Positions 44,654 through 55,099 of a stretch of 64,000 bases of DNA are shown piece by piece. The number at the start of each line of letters is the position of its first letter. Positions within the stretch are counted from its first letter, which is position 1. The DNA lies in the NCBI GenBank assembly GCA_028571685.1, contig CM053141.1, forward strand, positions 54,434,333 to 54,498,332. The letters run 5' to 3'. The position numbers were made by a program, and so were the translations under genes. This stretch comes from Heterohyrax brucei. Lineage: Eukaryota; Chordata; Mammalia; Hyracoidea; Procaviidae. The notes under the pieces were generated by a model that was not told where the DNA came from, did no database searches, and saw nothing but the letters and a program-made list of their open reading frames with translations.

Positions 44654-44997
44654 CCCAAGATTCCTCCAATCCTCATGTGCCACGCTCTCCCAAGATGGAG
44701 GCCCACAATAGGCTAGCGGGAAGCCACTGCCCACAGGCATGCGCCATGAAAGCCCTAGGTCTGGTAAACAAGGGTGTGGTTGGGGTGCTGTTCTGGCCCT
44801 GGGCGCCATCTTGGGCCATCATGTCCCGCTTACCACAGGAACTTAAGTACAAAAAGTACAGTCAGATGAGATATGATGCAAAATATTTTCTCAAAGGATT
44901 TTTGAAAATTACTTGTATGAGTAACTCTCAACACCTATATTAATAAGAAAGTAGAAACTCAGCAAATATATTCTAGGAATCCTAAACAAATATTCAC

Positions 44998-45146
44998 AGC
45001 TGTCGAGTCAATTATGACTCATAGTGACTGTCTAGGAGAGGGTAGAACTGCCCTATAGAATTTCCAAGTAGCACTTGGTAGACTTGAACTGCTGACTCTT
45101 TGGATTAGCAGCTGTAGCACTTAACCACTATGCCACCAGGGTTTCC
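44998..45146 (-). mobile_element. AfroSINE with 6-bp flank repeat
   Basis: Antisense copy with tail 'gtcgagtcaattatgactc' and head 'tgccaccagggtttcc'. 'attcac' occurs on both sides (44992-44997 and 45147-45152). Confidence 0.92.
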
Positions 45147-45316
45147 ATTCACCATACCTTTTATTTTTGTCTCTGGAAAGACTTGATTTCCTAGAAATAT
45201 ATTTTTAAGAAAAAAAAACATTTTGGGCTAAGATCTGTTTTACAGAATTACCAATGGCTATGAAAAACTAAATGGTCTTCTTTCTATTTTCATTAAAAAT
45301 GTCCCTAAGGAGGCAT

Positions 45317-45329
45317 GGCTAAGATGGCT
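45317..45329 (+). promoter_or_regulatory. YY1-like motif at L1 5' end
   Basis: 'ggctaagatggct' at the extreme 5' end of L1 copy B resembles the YY1 site (core AAGATGG) located at the same place in human L1, where it fixes the transcription start. Copy A has degraded sequence at the equivalent position. Functional state unknown. Confidence 0.5.
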
Positions 45330-46399
45330 GATACTCAGATGCTTCCTGTGGTCCCTTTAACAACAAAGATCCAGAAAAGCAAAAGCAATGGATTATCTAT
45401 GACATTCTAGTAGCCCTAAACAGCAAAGGGAAAGTTGAGAAATCAGACTGAGCAACAAGGAAGGGAGAGTAGGTACAGAAGTACCTAGAATTGGCCAGAC
45501 CTGACCAGGTGGGAATCTGAAGCCAGCAGGAAGATCCGTAACTGCCAGTGTAGCAAGCAAGCCATGGAGTATGGAAAATATCTTCCTCAGTGGGTGAAAC
45601 TAAACACACTACTCCTGCCTCCTGAATCAGCAAAAAGTAGCACTGAATCATCAAAAGCTAAGTGGCTCATGTCTACCCTTCTGCATGTATCTAAAGCTTC
45701 CTTCAGACTAAACCTCTCTCTCTTTTTCCAGTGCTTACCATTCTCTTGTCTGTATTGCACTTGCCTCCAAATTCTGAAGCTCTATGGGCTAGAAGTAAGA
45801 TCTCTGTTGGATAATCTGAGCTATTCTCCCAGTCATGAATGTGAACTATTTAACAAACAAGAAAAGAAAAAATGCTTGCTCTCCTAAGCCAGGACCTAAG
45901 TTCAGGAACAGGTTATTTCATAGACACAGGCATAACAGGATCACAGCTTTCAGCCTCCTACCATTCTTAGGGAGTGCAGCAAGATATCTGTGCCTAAACA
46001 AACCACCCACGCACATCTAGCACTGTAGAGAAGAGCTTGTACCACACACTTCATGGCCAAATACCTGGGCACCTGAGCTCAATACATACAAGAAAAGTAA
46101 ACAGATGCCTGGGCCCACATGTCTAGTAGCAGCTCTAACCACCTTGTGCCAGGAAACTGGAATCTCTAAGGCATCAATAATCAAACTATTTCACAGTACA
46201 AGCCCATGATAATATTTCAAAACAAAACAAAAAAATAAGTTAGAATACAGTAAGCAAACATAAATCGATAGAACTTTCTGATAGCTCAGACAAGAGTCAA
46301 TGTCAAACCACTTAAACAGGCAGACCATGATAGGTTCAGAAAACTCCCAAAACAAAGAATGAAGAAATTTTCCAAGTAAAGAGAACTTCCTCAAATTAT

Positions 46400-47122
46400 T
46401 AGAGATAGAATACAAAAGTTTAATATTTAGAATGGTGCAAGAGATCAAGCAAAGCACAGAAGAGCATAATGACAAATTGAACAGGACGCAAGAAAACTTA
46501 AGCAACAATGATCTGAAATTTAGCAAATTAATAATAAAATTACAGAATTAGACAAATCAATAGGAATTCAAAGGAGCAGGATTGAGACAATGGAATGCAG
46601 AATTAGTGAGACTGAAGATAAAGCAATTGACACCAACATATGTGAGAAAAAAATTAGACAGAAGAATTTTAAAAAATGAAGAAACATGAAGAGTTATGTG
46701 GGACTTCATCAAAAGAAAAAAAATTATGAGTGATTGGCATACCAGAACAGGAGGCAGTAACAGAAAATACAGAGAGAATTGTTAAAGATTTGTTGACAGA
46801 AAATTTTCCTGGTATCATGAAAGATGAGAAGACATCTATCCAAGATGCTCATGGAACTTCACAGAAGGTAGACCCCCAAATGAAAGATACTAAGGCATAT
46901 TATAATCAAATCAGATCCAACTCAATGGCACTTGGCTTGGCTTGGCTTACCAAAACTAAAGATAAGGAGAGTGTTTTAAAGGTAACTATGGTTAAAAGAA
47001 ATCTAAGAAAAAAAGTCAGTAAGACTACTCAGCAGAAACCATGCAGACAAGAAGGTAATGGAATAACACACAAATACTTGAAGGAAAAAAAAAATGCCAG
47101 CCAAGAACTGTATGTCCTGTAA
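46400..47122 (+). pseudogene. L1 ORF1 remnant in copy B
   Basis: The best frame, 46730-47122, reads 'MIGIPEQEAVTENTERIVKD' and continues 'LLTENFPGIMKDEKTS', the RRM-to-C-terminal part of ORF1p. A roughly 37-bp SINE-tail insertion at 46911-46947 adds foreign codons in frame ('RSNSMALGLAWL'), so the later frame is not native ORF1 sequence throughout. The N-terminal coiled coil is represented by out-of-frame Lys/Glu-rich DNA at 46400-46700. Confidence 0.78.
46911..46947 (+). mobile_element. Tail-only micro-insertion in L1 ORF1
   Basis: 'cagatccaactcaatggcac' followed by 'ttggcttggcttggc' interrupts ORF1. L1 copy A reads across the same point without it ('gcatattataattacttacc' at 10538-10557). 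No clean TSD, but the empty site in copy A supports insertion. Confidence 0.78.
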
Positions 47123-47240
47123 AATTTTCTCTCAAATATTATGGTGAAAACAGGACATTTCCAGAGAAACCAAACCAACTTAACAAGAAATGCTAAATGA
47201 ATTTCTTTGATTAGAAAAGTCTGGGTTGATGAAATCAACC

Positions 47241-47588
47241 CAGGTGACCATCAACAGATGAATGGATAAACAAACTGTGGTACATATACTCAATGGAACA
47301 CTATGCTATGATAAAAAACAATGTAGATTCTAGAAAACATCTTATTATATGGTTTCAATTGGAAGATATTATGCTGAGTGAAATCAGTCAGTGTCAAAAA
47401 GACAAATACTGTACGAGACCCCTGTTATAAGGACTTAACAATAGAATTATCTACAGAAGAAAATAATTTTGTTGGCTACAAGGGCAGAGGGAGAGGGTTT
47501 ATTATAGATAAGATAATTGATAGATTGCTGGCTGGTTAGAAATTTTATTCACTTACTGTAATAAATAACAAAAATTAAATTAAAAATA
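47241..47588 (+). mobile_element. Nested L1 3' end in copy B
   Basis: ORF2 C-terminal sequence ('gaatggataaacaaactgtg', then 'ttggaagatattatgctgag') and a short 3'UTR lie between 5'UTR/ORF1-type sequence that is continuous in copy A. A-rich end near 47560-47585. Flanks 'gaaatcaa' and 'aaaatcaa' may be a TSD. A separate 5'-truncated insertion. Confidence 0.75.
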
Positions 47589-48099
47589 GAAAAATCAATA
47601 ACATTGGATAAAATTCAAGGCTAAAATGCAGGACACAGCAACCAGATATATACATGGATAAGTAAGCCACAAAAACAAATCAAAGCTAAAACACTGAAAA
47701 TAGAGAAACAGAGATGTCAGCATATAAAACACAAAACTATATAAAAAAAGATGAACTAAATAATCTAGTCATAGGTCTTTCATATGGAGAACTAAAGGTG
47801 ATACAAAGAAATTAAAGACTGGTTTAAATTTAGAACAATAGGTATAAATATTAAGGTAACTGCAAAGGAAATTAACAATCCTATACATCAAAATAAGAAA
47901 TAAAACTATGAAGTCTCAACAAATAGAAAACCAAAAACAATGAAAAAGTTTTTTAAAAATCCATAAAGACTCACCACAGAAAATTAAGTGGAACAAAGAA
48001 ACTGTCAACAACACACAAGAAAAGATACCAAAATGAATGCACTGAATTCATACCTACCAATCATTACACTGAACACAAACAGGTTAAATGCATCAATAA

Positions 48100-48463
48100 A
48101 GAGACAGAGAGCAGCAGACTGCATAAAACAACATGATCCATCTATATGCTGCCTGCAAGAGTAATACTTTTGACTTAAAGACATAAACAAGCTAAAACTC
48201 AAAGGATGAAAAAACATACACCAAGCAAAAAAACAAAAAACATCAACAGGAGTGGCAATATTAATTTCTAGTAAAATAGACTTTAATGTAAAATCCACTA
48301 CAGTGGACAACAACAAGGACACTGTATAATGATTAAAGGGTCAATACATCAGGAGGCCATAACCATATTAAATATACACATACTGAATGACAGTGTCCCT
48401 AAGCATGTCAAATGATCTCTAATAGTACTGAAATGTGAAATAGACAGCTCCACAATATAATAG
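48100..48463 (+). pseudogene. L1 ORF2 endonuclease remnant, copy B
   Basis: Broken frames correspond to the endonuclease N-terminal half ('IHLYAACKS' near 48140, 'CEIDSSTI' near 48440), parallel to copy A at 11560-11930. It ends at the deletion junction. Confidence 0.7.
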
Positions 48464-49440
48464 AGCCATACCTCACTCCACACACAAAAGCCACATGAAA
48501 ACAGATCAGAGACCAAAATACAAAAGCTAAAACAATAAAGACCACGGAAGAAAAAATAAAGACAATACTGGGATCCCTGATACATGGCATATACACTTTA
48601 CAAAACATTAACAGCAATGTACATACACCAGAAAAGAAAATAGATAACTGGGAACTCCTAAAAAGCAAACATTTATGCTCATCAAAGACTTCACCAAAAA
48701 TGTAAAAAGATAGCTTAGAGATTGAGAAAAAATTTTGGCTATGACAAAGCTCATCAGTGTCTTATCTCTATACTTCGCAGACAATGCAAAGCTTCAGCAA
48801 CAAAAACACAAGTAATCCAGTTGAAAAATAGTTAAAGGATATGAACAAGTACTTCACCAAAGAAGACATTCAGGCAGCTAACAGACACATAAGGTAATGC
48901 GAAGGATCATTAGTTATTTGAGAAACGCAAATCAAAACTTCAATGAGATACCATCTCACTCCAACAGGGCTGGCATTAATCTGAAAAACACAAAGTGTTT
49001 TTAAGTGTTAGAGACACTGCGGAGACACTGAAACACTTATACACTGCTGGCAGGAATTCAAAATAGTACAACCACTTTGGAAATCCATTTTGGTGCTTTC
49101 TTAAAAGGCTAGAAATAAAAATACTACATGATCCTGTAATTCCACTCCTTGAAATATATCCTACAGAAATAAAAAGTGCCACACAAATAGATACATGCAT
49201 ATCAATGTTTATGGCAGTGCTGTCCACAGTAGCAAAGAGATAGAATCATCATAGGTGCCCATCAGTGGAAGATTGGATAAACAAACTATGGAGTATACAC
49301 ACAACGTAACATTATGCAATGATAAAGAACAACAATGAATTTGGGAAATATAAAATGGAAAAATCCTTAAGGCATTATACCCAGTGAAATTAATCGACAG
49401 CAAAAGGACAAATACTGTATGAAACTACTACTATAAGGAA
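48464..49440 (+). pseudogene. L1 ORF2 C-terminal remnant, copy B
   Basis: After the junction the trace runs from the post-RT region ('HTQKPHENRSETKIQ' near 48480) through 'NIYAHQRLHQKC' to the terminal block parallel to 2593-3087 ('ttccactccttgaaatatat', 'gataaacaaactatggagta'). Numerous stops. Confidence 0.78.
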
Positions 49441-50455
49441 TCAAGGATTGGTTTTACTGTTAAGAAAACAGTCTTTGAAGATTACAAAGTGAGAAGGGAA
49501 GAAGAAGAACGTTCATCACTTAGATTATTGACAAGAATTGTTCTGGGTGAAAACAGAAAAAACACACAGCAGAGGAGAACACAGTACAAACAGACTAAAC
49601 TCAAAGCTTAGAAATATTCTAAATAAAACCAAAATCTTCCAGGGAGAGTGCCAGGGTCAGAAGTTGGGGAACCATGCCTTAGGGGGAACATCTGGGACAA
49701 GTGGCACACAACAAAGATTTTTTAAAAAATATTCTGCATCCCACTTTGTTGAGTGGTGTCTGGGATATTAAAATCTAGCAAGCCACCATCTAAAATGTAT
49801 TAATTTGTCTCAACCCACCAGCAGCAAAGAAGAAAGAAGTTCATTAAAGACACAAGAAAATGTGAGCCCAAGAGAAAGAGCCACACTATGCCAGAGACTA
49901 CATCAACATGAGACCAGAAGAACTAGATGGTGCCTGGCCACCACCAAAGACTGCTCTTACAGGGTACTCAACGAAGAGTTTTTGATGGAGTGGGGGACAT
50001 GTGGGGTGCAGAATTCAAACTCTAGTACAAAGACCAGATTTGAAGGTCTGACACACTGGAGAGCCCACAGAAAGCACACTATCCCAACACCCCTGACTCT
50101 CTGTCAACCCAGAACTGAAATCATTCTGGGAGCCAACTCCTCATAGAAAGATTAAACTGGTACACAAGACACAAAACGTTACTGGTGAAGAATGTGCTTC
50201 CTGGCTTGGACAGGTACTGGAGACTAGCCAGACAGCTCCTGCTCAGAGGTAGGAAAGCATGATAGAGAGTTCAGGAGCTGGCTAAATGGACACAGGAAAT
50301 ACTGACTGGAGAGGAGGAGTGTGCAGTCACAGTGTGCAGAGAGAAGGTAGGGTCACTCTGCAAACTGTGTGTAACTTTTGGTATGCTAAAGTCACTGTAA
50401 TTATAAACTTTCACTTAAAACACAATGAAAAAATTAAAATTTATACTAAAAAACA
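49441..50455 (+). other. L1 3'UTR of copy B
   Basis: Homologous to the antisense 3'UTR in 1735-2585 over 'ctagatggtgcctggccacc' and neighbouring blocks, but an older subfamily. The 113- and 77-codon frames here are non-coding UTR. Confidence 0.75.
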
Positions 50456-50459
50456 TGGA

Positions 50460-50930
50460 CCCAAACTATTACATATTTTGCATATGTTATTCCTCAGATA
50501 TACACTGATAAAAATCATCTACTACTTTCAAAGAAAAGCCTAGAGATGAGTGGTTATTATGTCATTCTAATGAACTATTACAATAACTATCTCTACCTTC
50601 ATATCTCTTTCTTCCTTCCCTTTTCCATATAGAGGAAGGAAGATGAAAATAGCTTAAATACAAAACTCTTCTCTGCAACACAAGAAAAGAACAACAAATT
50701 GAAGAAAAGACTTTTGGCTTATTTTTTCTTGTATCCCAACCAAAAACCACGTTTATATTGTCATCTAAAAACTGATTATATTTATTATCAGATTATACTC
50801 ATAACCAAATTATACTTCCACCTCAGTCTACTCTGATCTCTATTTCTATACTAGCTACCTCTTGGGCACCTTGCCCAGCATGGTCAACAAGCTCTATAGA
50901 TTCAGCAAGTCCAAAACTTTAAGGAATGAA
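50460..50930. other. Non-coding stretch, no gene seen
   Basis: Between the L1 and a poly-T tract. No named repeat. Confidence 0.45.
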
Positions 50931-50935
50931 TGAGT

Positions 50936-50952
50936 TTTTTTTTTTTTTTTTT
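50936..50952. repeat. Poly-T tract
   Basis: Seventeen consecutive T. Confidence 0.85.
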
Positions 50953-51179
50953 ACCTTTTCTGCCAAAGCATTTCCTCTTCAACATGTCTTTCTTCATTAA
51001 TTCTGTTATTATCCATCCATCAATCAGTCATTGGATTATTTCTCCTCATTCTCTCTATCACTACCTTAATTTAAGACTTTATCTTTCTTGCCTAAAGTAT
51101 TTCAACAAATTTTTAAATTATCTTGCTGTCTCCACTATTGTATCTTTTCATTCTGCTACCAAGAACTTTCTAAAAAGTG

Positions 51180-51735
51180 AATCTGTGGTCACATGCCCTT
51201 CTTAATACTCCCCATACACGGAGGAATCAAAATTTCTTAGCATGACATACAAAGTTCGTCAGTAAATAACTAAGATTTCATATCTGACCTCTTCTATTTC
51301 TGTTCCACTACTTTCTCTATTTGTCACTTTTTGTTGTAGACATGCAGAAATGCGTATCATTGTCCAATGAGTGCCATGCCATTTCACACCTTTATGCCAC
51401 TGCTTAAACAACCCTTGTTCCTTAAGCAACCTACCACTTTCAGACTCTTCCTACAAATCCTTTAAATTCTGTATCTCTCTAGATCTCTTGCTGTGTTAAA
51501 CTTCCCTAAACTCACCACTCGAATTTGATTACTCTTCCCTTTGTGTCATACTCTATCTAGCACATGATTTTATTATTGTGTCCAAATCTTTTCAACAATA
51601 ATTTTCATTAATGTCCTCCCCATTAGACATTGCAATCTCTAAAATAGGGAAATATGACTTTTTTCCTTCTTTCTCATATTACCAATGTCTTATACAATGT
51701 TTGATACACGAGAAGCATTAAAACATTTTTCAACT
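51180..51735 (+). repeat. L2 LINE 3'UTR relic
   Basis: Order of weak matches typical of L2: 'atgacatacaaagttcgtc', 'catttcacacctttatgcca', 'ctctatctagcacatgattt', 'attgcaatctctaaaatagg', 'ttgatacacgagaagcatta'. Confidence 0.7.
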
Positions 51736-51781
51736 TAATTTTGGAGTAGATAGAAGCTGAATTAAAATTATAAGTTCTACA

Positions 51782-51829
51782 ATGTGTAGCCAAGCCAAGT
51801 GCCGTCGAGTCGGATCTGACTCATGTGTA
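51782..51829 (-). mobile_element. Tail-only micro-insertion with 7-bp TSD
   Basis: 34 bp (51789-51822) of antisense AfroSINE/RTE terminus ('gccaagccaagtgccgtcga' onward) lies between perfect 'atgtgta' repeats at 51782-51788 and 51823-51829. Only the tail is present. Confidence 0.85.
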
Positions 51830-51985
51830 AGTCATAGTATAATGTATCAGGAGAAATAAAAAAAGTAAAATATTTTTTCTCCCTCAAAAAGTTAATGGAA
51901 GTCATGAGACATGTACATGTGTAAATAAAAATACATCAAGGCAGAAAGCAATATTGCTATGGGAGACTAGTGAAAGCAGCCTTTC

Positions 51986-52045
51986 CCACCCCAACCCCCA
52001 ACCCCCAACCCCCAACCCCCAACCCCCAACCCCCAACCCCCAACC
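51986..52045. repeat. (CCCCCAA)n 7-bp tandem repeat, G4-prone
   Basis: About eight units of 'cccccaa' on the plus strand, TTGGGGG on the minus. Many runs of five G with two-base loops make a stable G-quadruplex likely on the minus strand. The 62-63 codon frames across it (Pro/Asn/Gln or Gly/Val/Trp repeats) are repeat translations. Confidence 0.93.
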
Positions 52046-52250
52046 AGACTTCAGGGGAAATGAAGAAACAAACACGGTAATAAGTAAAATCATGATATCA
52101 AAATTAGAATTTCAACTCTTAAGTTCTAATCGGAATGATTGAGAGTCCTCAAAATTTTGCAAGCATGAAAATAAATACTTGTAACTGTGCTTTAAAACAA
52201 TTTGATATCAGTGGGCAGGATAAATTGGATTAGTGAAGACTGAACATATA

Positions 52251-52434
52251 AGAGGTCTAACAATTAAGTTCATGAAGTCATCCTAGAAAAAATGCTTTGA
52301 AGCGTAGACTAGGCTCTGGCTTTGGTGCACAGCTTCCCAAGGGGAGAACTTCGAAGGTGACCGTAGTGATATTCAAGAGTGAGGTATGCAGCACTTTTTC
52401 TGGAATGAGTACATGAACTTAACTGCCCAGCCTT
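52251..52434. mobile_element. Mariner-type MITE
   Basis: A short element with terminal inverted repeats of about 45 bp. Left 'caattaagttcatgaagtca', right (reverse complement) 'cagttaagttcatgtactca'. No transposase. The ends match the right end of the mariner at 56140-56149, so it is a deletion derivative of that family. A TA flanks the left side. Confidence 0.85.
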
Positions 52435-52439
52435 GCAGC

Positions 52440-53340
52440 AGTCATTTACAAGATTTTTACAGTATTTCAGACAAGTGTTAAGAAGGCCTTTATATTTGAA
52501 TCTTAAAAATAGAATTGTAGCTACGAAATCAAAGATGTAGAAACAACCTTGGGTTATTTGGAAGTGTTATTAATTAAACTTACCAAATGATTCCCTACAG
52601 GGTCACATATAAGAAAGAATCACTCTCAAGAATCGAAAATTTTAGATCTGAGAAATTAAAAGGATGATAGTACCAGTAACAATAATGGGAATACACGAAG
52701 AAGAAATATGGAGGGGGGAGGTCAATTTTATTTCTGAATAAAAATAGTAGTTTAAAGCAGTAGTGTAGCCAGGTAACAACATTCAGTAGGCACCTGGAAC
52801 AGCATCTTAAAAATTCAGAGAAAGATTGTACCTTAAGGGAACAATTTTGGTCGTTCATGTGAAGGTATTATTTGAAGATATTAGAACAGATTTTAATGTC
52901 AAAAGATAATACATAAGAAGAGAAATGGGCTGACAAAGAAGCTTAGGAAGAGCTTAATGTAGAAAACTAGAGGAAAAAGAGAAGCTGAAGAGCAGAAAAC
53001 ATAAGGACAATCATGAGATCATGATCATTGAAACCAATAGCAAACAAAATGCCGTGTGTCATGACCTCATGTCATGGACGGGTTGGAGCAACACTGACCA
53101 CCGGAGTAGCTTTGAGCTCCACGCCCTGTTTAAGTATAAATAAATTCAAGTGAAATAAAAGTTAAAATATAGTTCATCAGTCACAATAGCCACATTTCAA
53201 ATACTCATTACCCAACTGTGACAAATGGCTACCATTATAAGTAGTTTAGATATAAAATAATCCATCATCACAGAAAGTTGTACTGGACACTTCTGGATTG
53301 ACAAGCACAAAGAGTAGAAGAAAACTCAACATTAGGGTGA
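52440..53340. other. Non-coding stretch, no gene seen
   Basis: No supported gene. Contains an A/G-rich patch (52900-53010). Confidence 0.5.
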
Positions 53341-53344
53341 TTTT

Positions 53345-53560
53345 TCAAGGCAGTTAAGATATTAGTTCTGAGATTAAGTCAAGGCTGATTCCTCACTTTT
53401 CCACATAGTATCTATGTGTCCTTCCACAAGTTACTTAATCTTTCTACACCCAAGTTTCTAGAACTTACCTCATGGAGGGGTTTTGTGGTTGGTTTACTGT
53501 GATTTAAATAACACTGTGTTTGTATTTTTACACAATTCCTGGACCACAGTTAGTTCTCAG
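53345..53560 (+). repeat. MIR SINE relic
   Basis: 'tatctatgtgtccttccaca', 'agttacttaatctttctac', 'cttacctcatggaggggttt' and 'cctggaccacagttagttct' in MIR order. Confidence 0.75.
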
Positions 53561-53767
53561 TGAAGGAGGGAAGCAGCAGCAGAGGGGAAAGATCATGGAA
53601 GCCAAGTTATCAAGGATGGAGAAGAAAAACATTGTCAGTGTGTAGGTGTAGCGTGCCTAGACCACATTTTAAATGTGACAAAGTGATACTATGACAGTTT
53701 GTGTAGGTAATAGTTTCAGGAGGAGTTCTTTTAAGTGAAGTGTCCTGTAGAGTGCATCAGCACAGCC

Positions 53768-53802
53768 AAACTAGCCAAGCACTGTCGAGTTGGATTCACG
53801 GG
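53768..53802 (-). mobile_element. Tail-only micro-insertion
   Basis: 'gccaagcactgtcgagttgg' and a few more bases represent only the SINE/RTE tail. Flanks are not clearly duplicated ('gtgca'/'atgca'). Confidence 0.6.
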
Positions 53803-53809
53803 ATGCAAT

Positions 53810-54400
53810 TAGGGTATGTGAAAAGGTTAAGCATTAGAAACCTGGAAAGGATGAGACAGCATCCGTTTATACTTTCTAATGGCCTGTCAAAGATAGTATC
53901 ACCCATTATCGCTGAGGGTGTGAGTAGAGCAAAAGAGAAGAGCAGGAGGAAGTGAAACTAAGAGGAAGAGATTTTTCTGTTGACCCTGAAATCACACTAA
54001 CAACATGTCAATGGTTGCAAATAGATTTCATTTATGAAACCCAGGTGTGACCTCACTGAGAGCTGCTGCGTATGTTAAGAAAGATTCTGAGGCCAACTGG
54101 GAGATGAGTTCCTGAATGAAGAGTGACTTCTGTGTGACAGGAGGATCTTACCCTAAGTTTAAAGTGGCATAATAGGTTTTAGTTGACTAAATGGCCACAG
54201 GCAGGACAGGACTGTCTTTGGCTTTTTCCCCCAGAAGTTCTCCTGCTTCTGCAGTACACGAACTGGAAGAGTTCTGATTTCTGAGCCTGGAGAAATGGCT
54301 ATAGTGTCTCATACGCATGTAACTAACAGACTGTGTTTTATCCCTTCTCTCACCAAAACAAACAAACAAACAACAACAACAAAAAATTTGCAGACTAATA
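53810..54400. other. Non-coding stretch, no gene seen
   Basis: No supported gene. Ends with a short (CAAA)n/(CAA)n run at 54356-54385. Confidence 0.5.
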
Positions 54401-54445
54401 GTGACTCTATAAAAAAACCAAACCCATTCAATTCAAGCCTATGTA

Positions 54446-54621
54446 GTTGTTGCTGTTGTTAAGTGCCGTCAGACTGGTTCCAGTTCATAGCAGCTCTGCA
54501 CAACACAACAAAACACTGCCCTGTCCAGCACTGTAGTATCCCATAGAGTTTCCGAGGAGCGGCTTGGTGGATTCAAACTGCCAACCTTTTGGTTAGCAGC
54601 TGAGATCTTAACCACTGTATC
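54446..54621 (-). mobile_element. AfroSINE with extended RTE-type tail
   Basis: Antisense. The left 95 bp ('gttgttgctgttgttaagtg', 'acaacacaacaaaacactgc') is RTE 3' terminus. It joins SINE body ('gtttccgaggagcggc') and head ('accttttggttagcagctga'). Shows a tRNA-type head joined to a long RTE tail. Confidence 0.88.
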
Positions 54622-54629
54622 AGCAAACA

Positions 54630-55095
54630 CAAAGTGAATTCTCCCTGACACTAATTGCCCACCCTTCCCTTGCTCCAAGACTGGAATATAGTCTTCATTC
54701 AAAATTCACCACCACTTGTTCTCAAGATGCCCTGAGGCACCTTCAGCCCTTAAACTTTAGAAAATACTGATTTTCTTTTCATATAACCTTCAAAGTCAAA
54801 GCCAACTGGACCTTGAAAAACAGAGAGTAAGGTACTTGAACTAAGAATACTAGGTTAGGGAAGATGGAGGCTGGGACTGGAAGAAGAGACAACTTAGTCT
54901 AGGTTCTTTTTTATATTGTTTTGTTTCCACAAGCCAGAGAAGGCGAGGAACACTGATCTGATGATACAAGTTAATATACCATTTAACATGATTGCTGAAA
55001 TTGAGAAACTAGAGGAGGCAGTAAGTTTAAAGACTTTTTATAGCAGGCTAAATAATCTGTTCATCTGTTATGCATTTTGAATGTCTATTAGTTTT
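54630..55095. other. Non-coding stretch, no gene seen
   Basis: No supported gene or named repeat. Confidence 0.45.
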
Positions 55096-55099
55096 CAGC

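Larger units (their letters stand above)
44524..44843 (-). mobile_element. Compact solo LTR with 6-bp TSD (class II-like ERV)
   Basis: A 308-bp LTR (44530-44837) on the minus strand, TG...CA ended, flanked by perfect 'ggaact' at 44524-44529 and 44838-44843. Read on the minus strand it has TATAAAT at 44653-44647 and AATAAA at 44609-44604, in LTR order. It is GC-richer than its surroundings and keeps CpGs ('ccgccggcgg'). A 6-bp TSD is typical of ERVK/class II elements. No internal viral sequence remains. Not seen elsewhere in the window. Confidence 0.88.
45308..50455 (+). mobile_element. L1 copy B, near 5' end to 3'UTR, RT deleted
   Basis: 5' end 'aggaggcatggctaagatgg', then 5'UTR, ORF1 (46400-46950), endonuclease remnant (48100-48460). 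A junction near 48463 joins it directly to the ORF2 C-terminal region, and a 3'UTR runs to an A-rich end near 50420-50455. The RT domain is therefore absent. 'aatgtccctaa' at the left and 'catggacccaaa' at the right may be a worn TSD. It carries a nested L1 3' end at 47241-47588 and a SINE-tail piece at 46911-46947. Confidence 0.85.

Noticed and set aside
48005-48668. Minus-strand frames of 78-105 codons rich in Cys/Phe/Ser
   Set aside because: Antisense shadows of decayed L1 ORF2 on the plus strand.
51986-52045. Interstitial telomere
   Set aside because: Unit is seven bases (CCCCCAA), not the vertebrate CCCTAA.
51902-52142. Gly/Val/Trp and Pro/Asn/Gln repeat frames
   Set aside because: Translations of the 7-bp tandem repeat.
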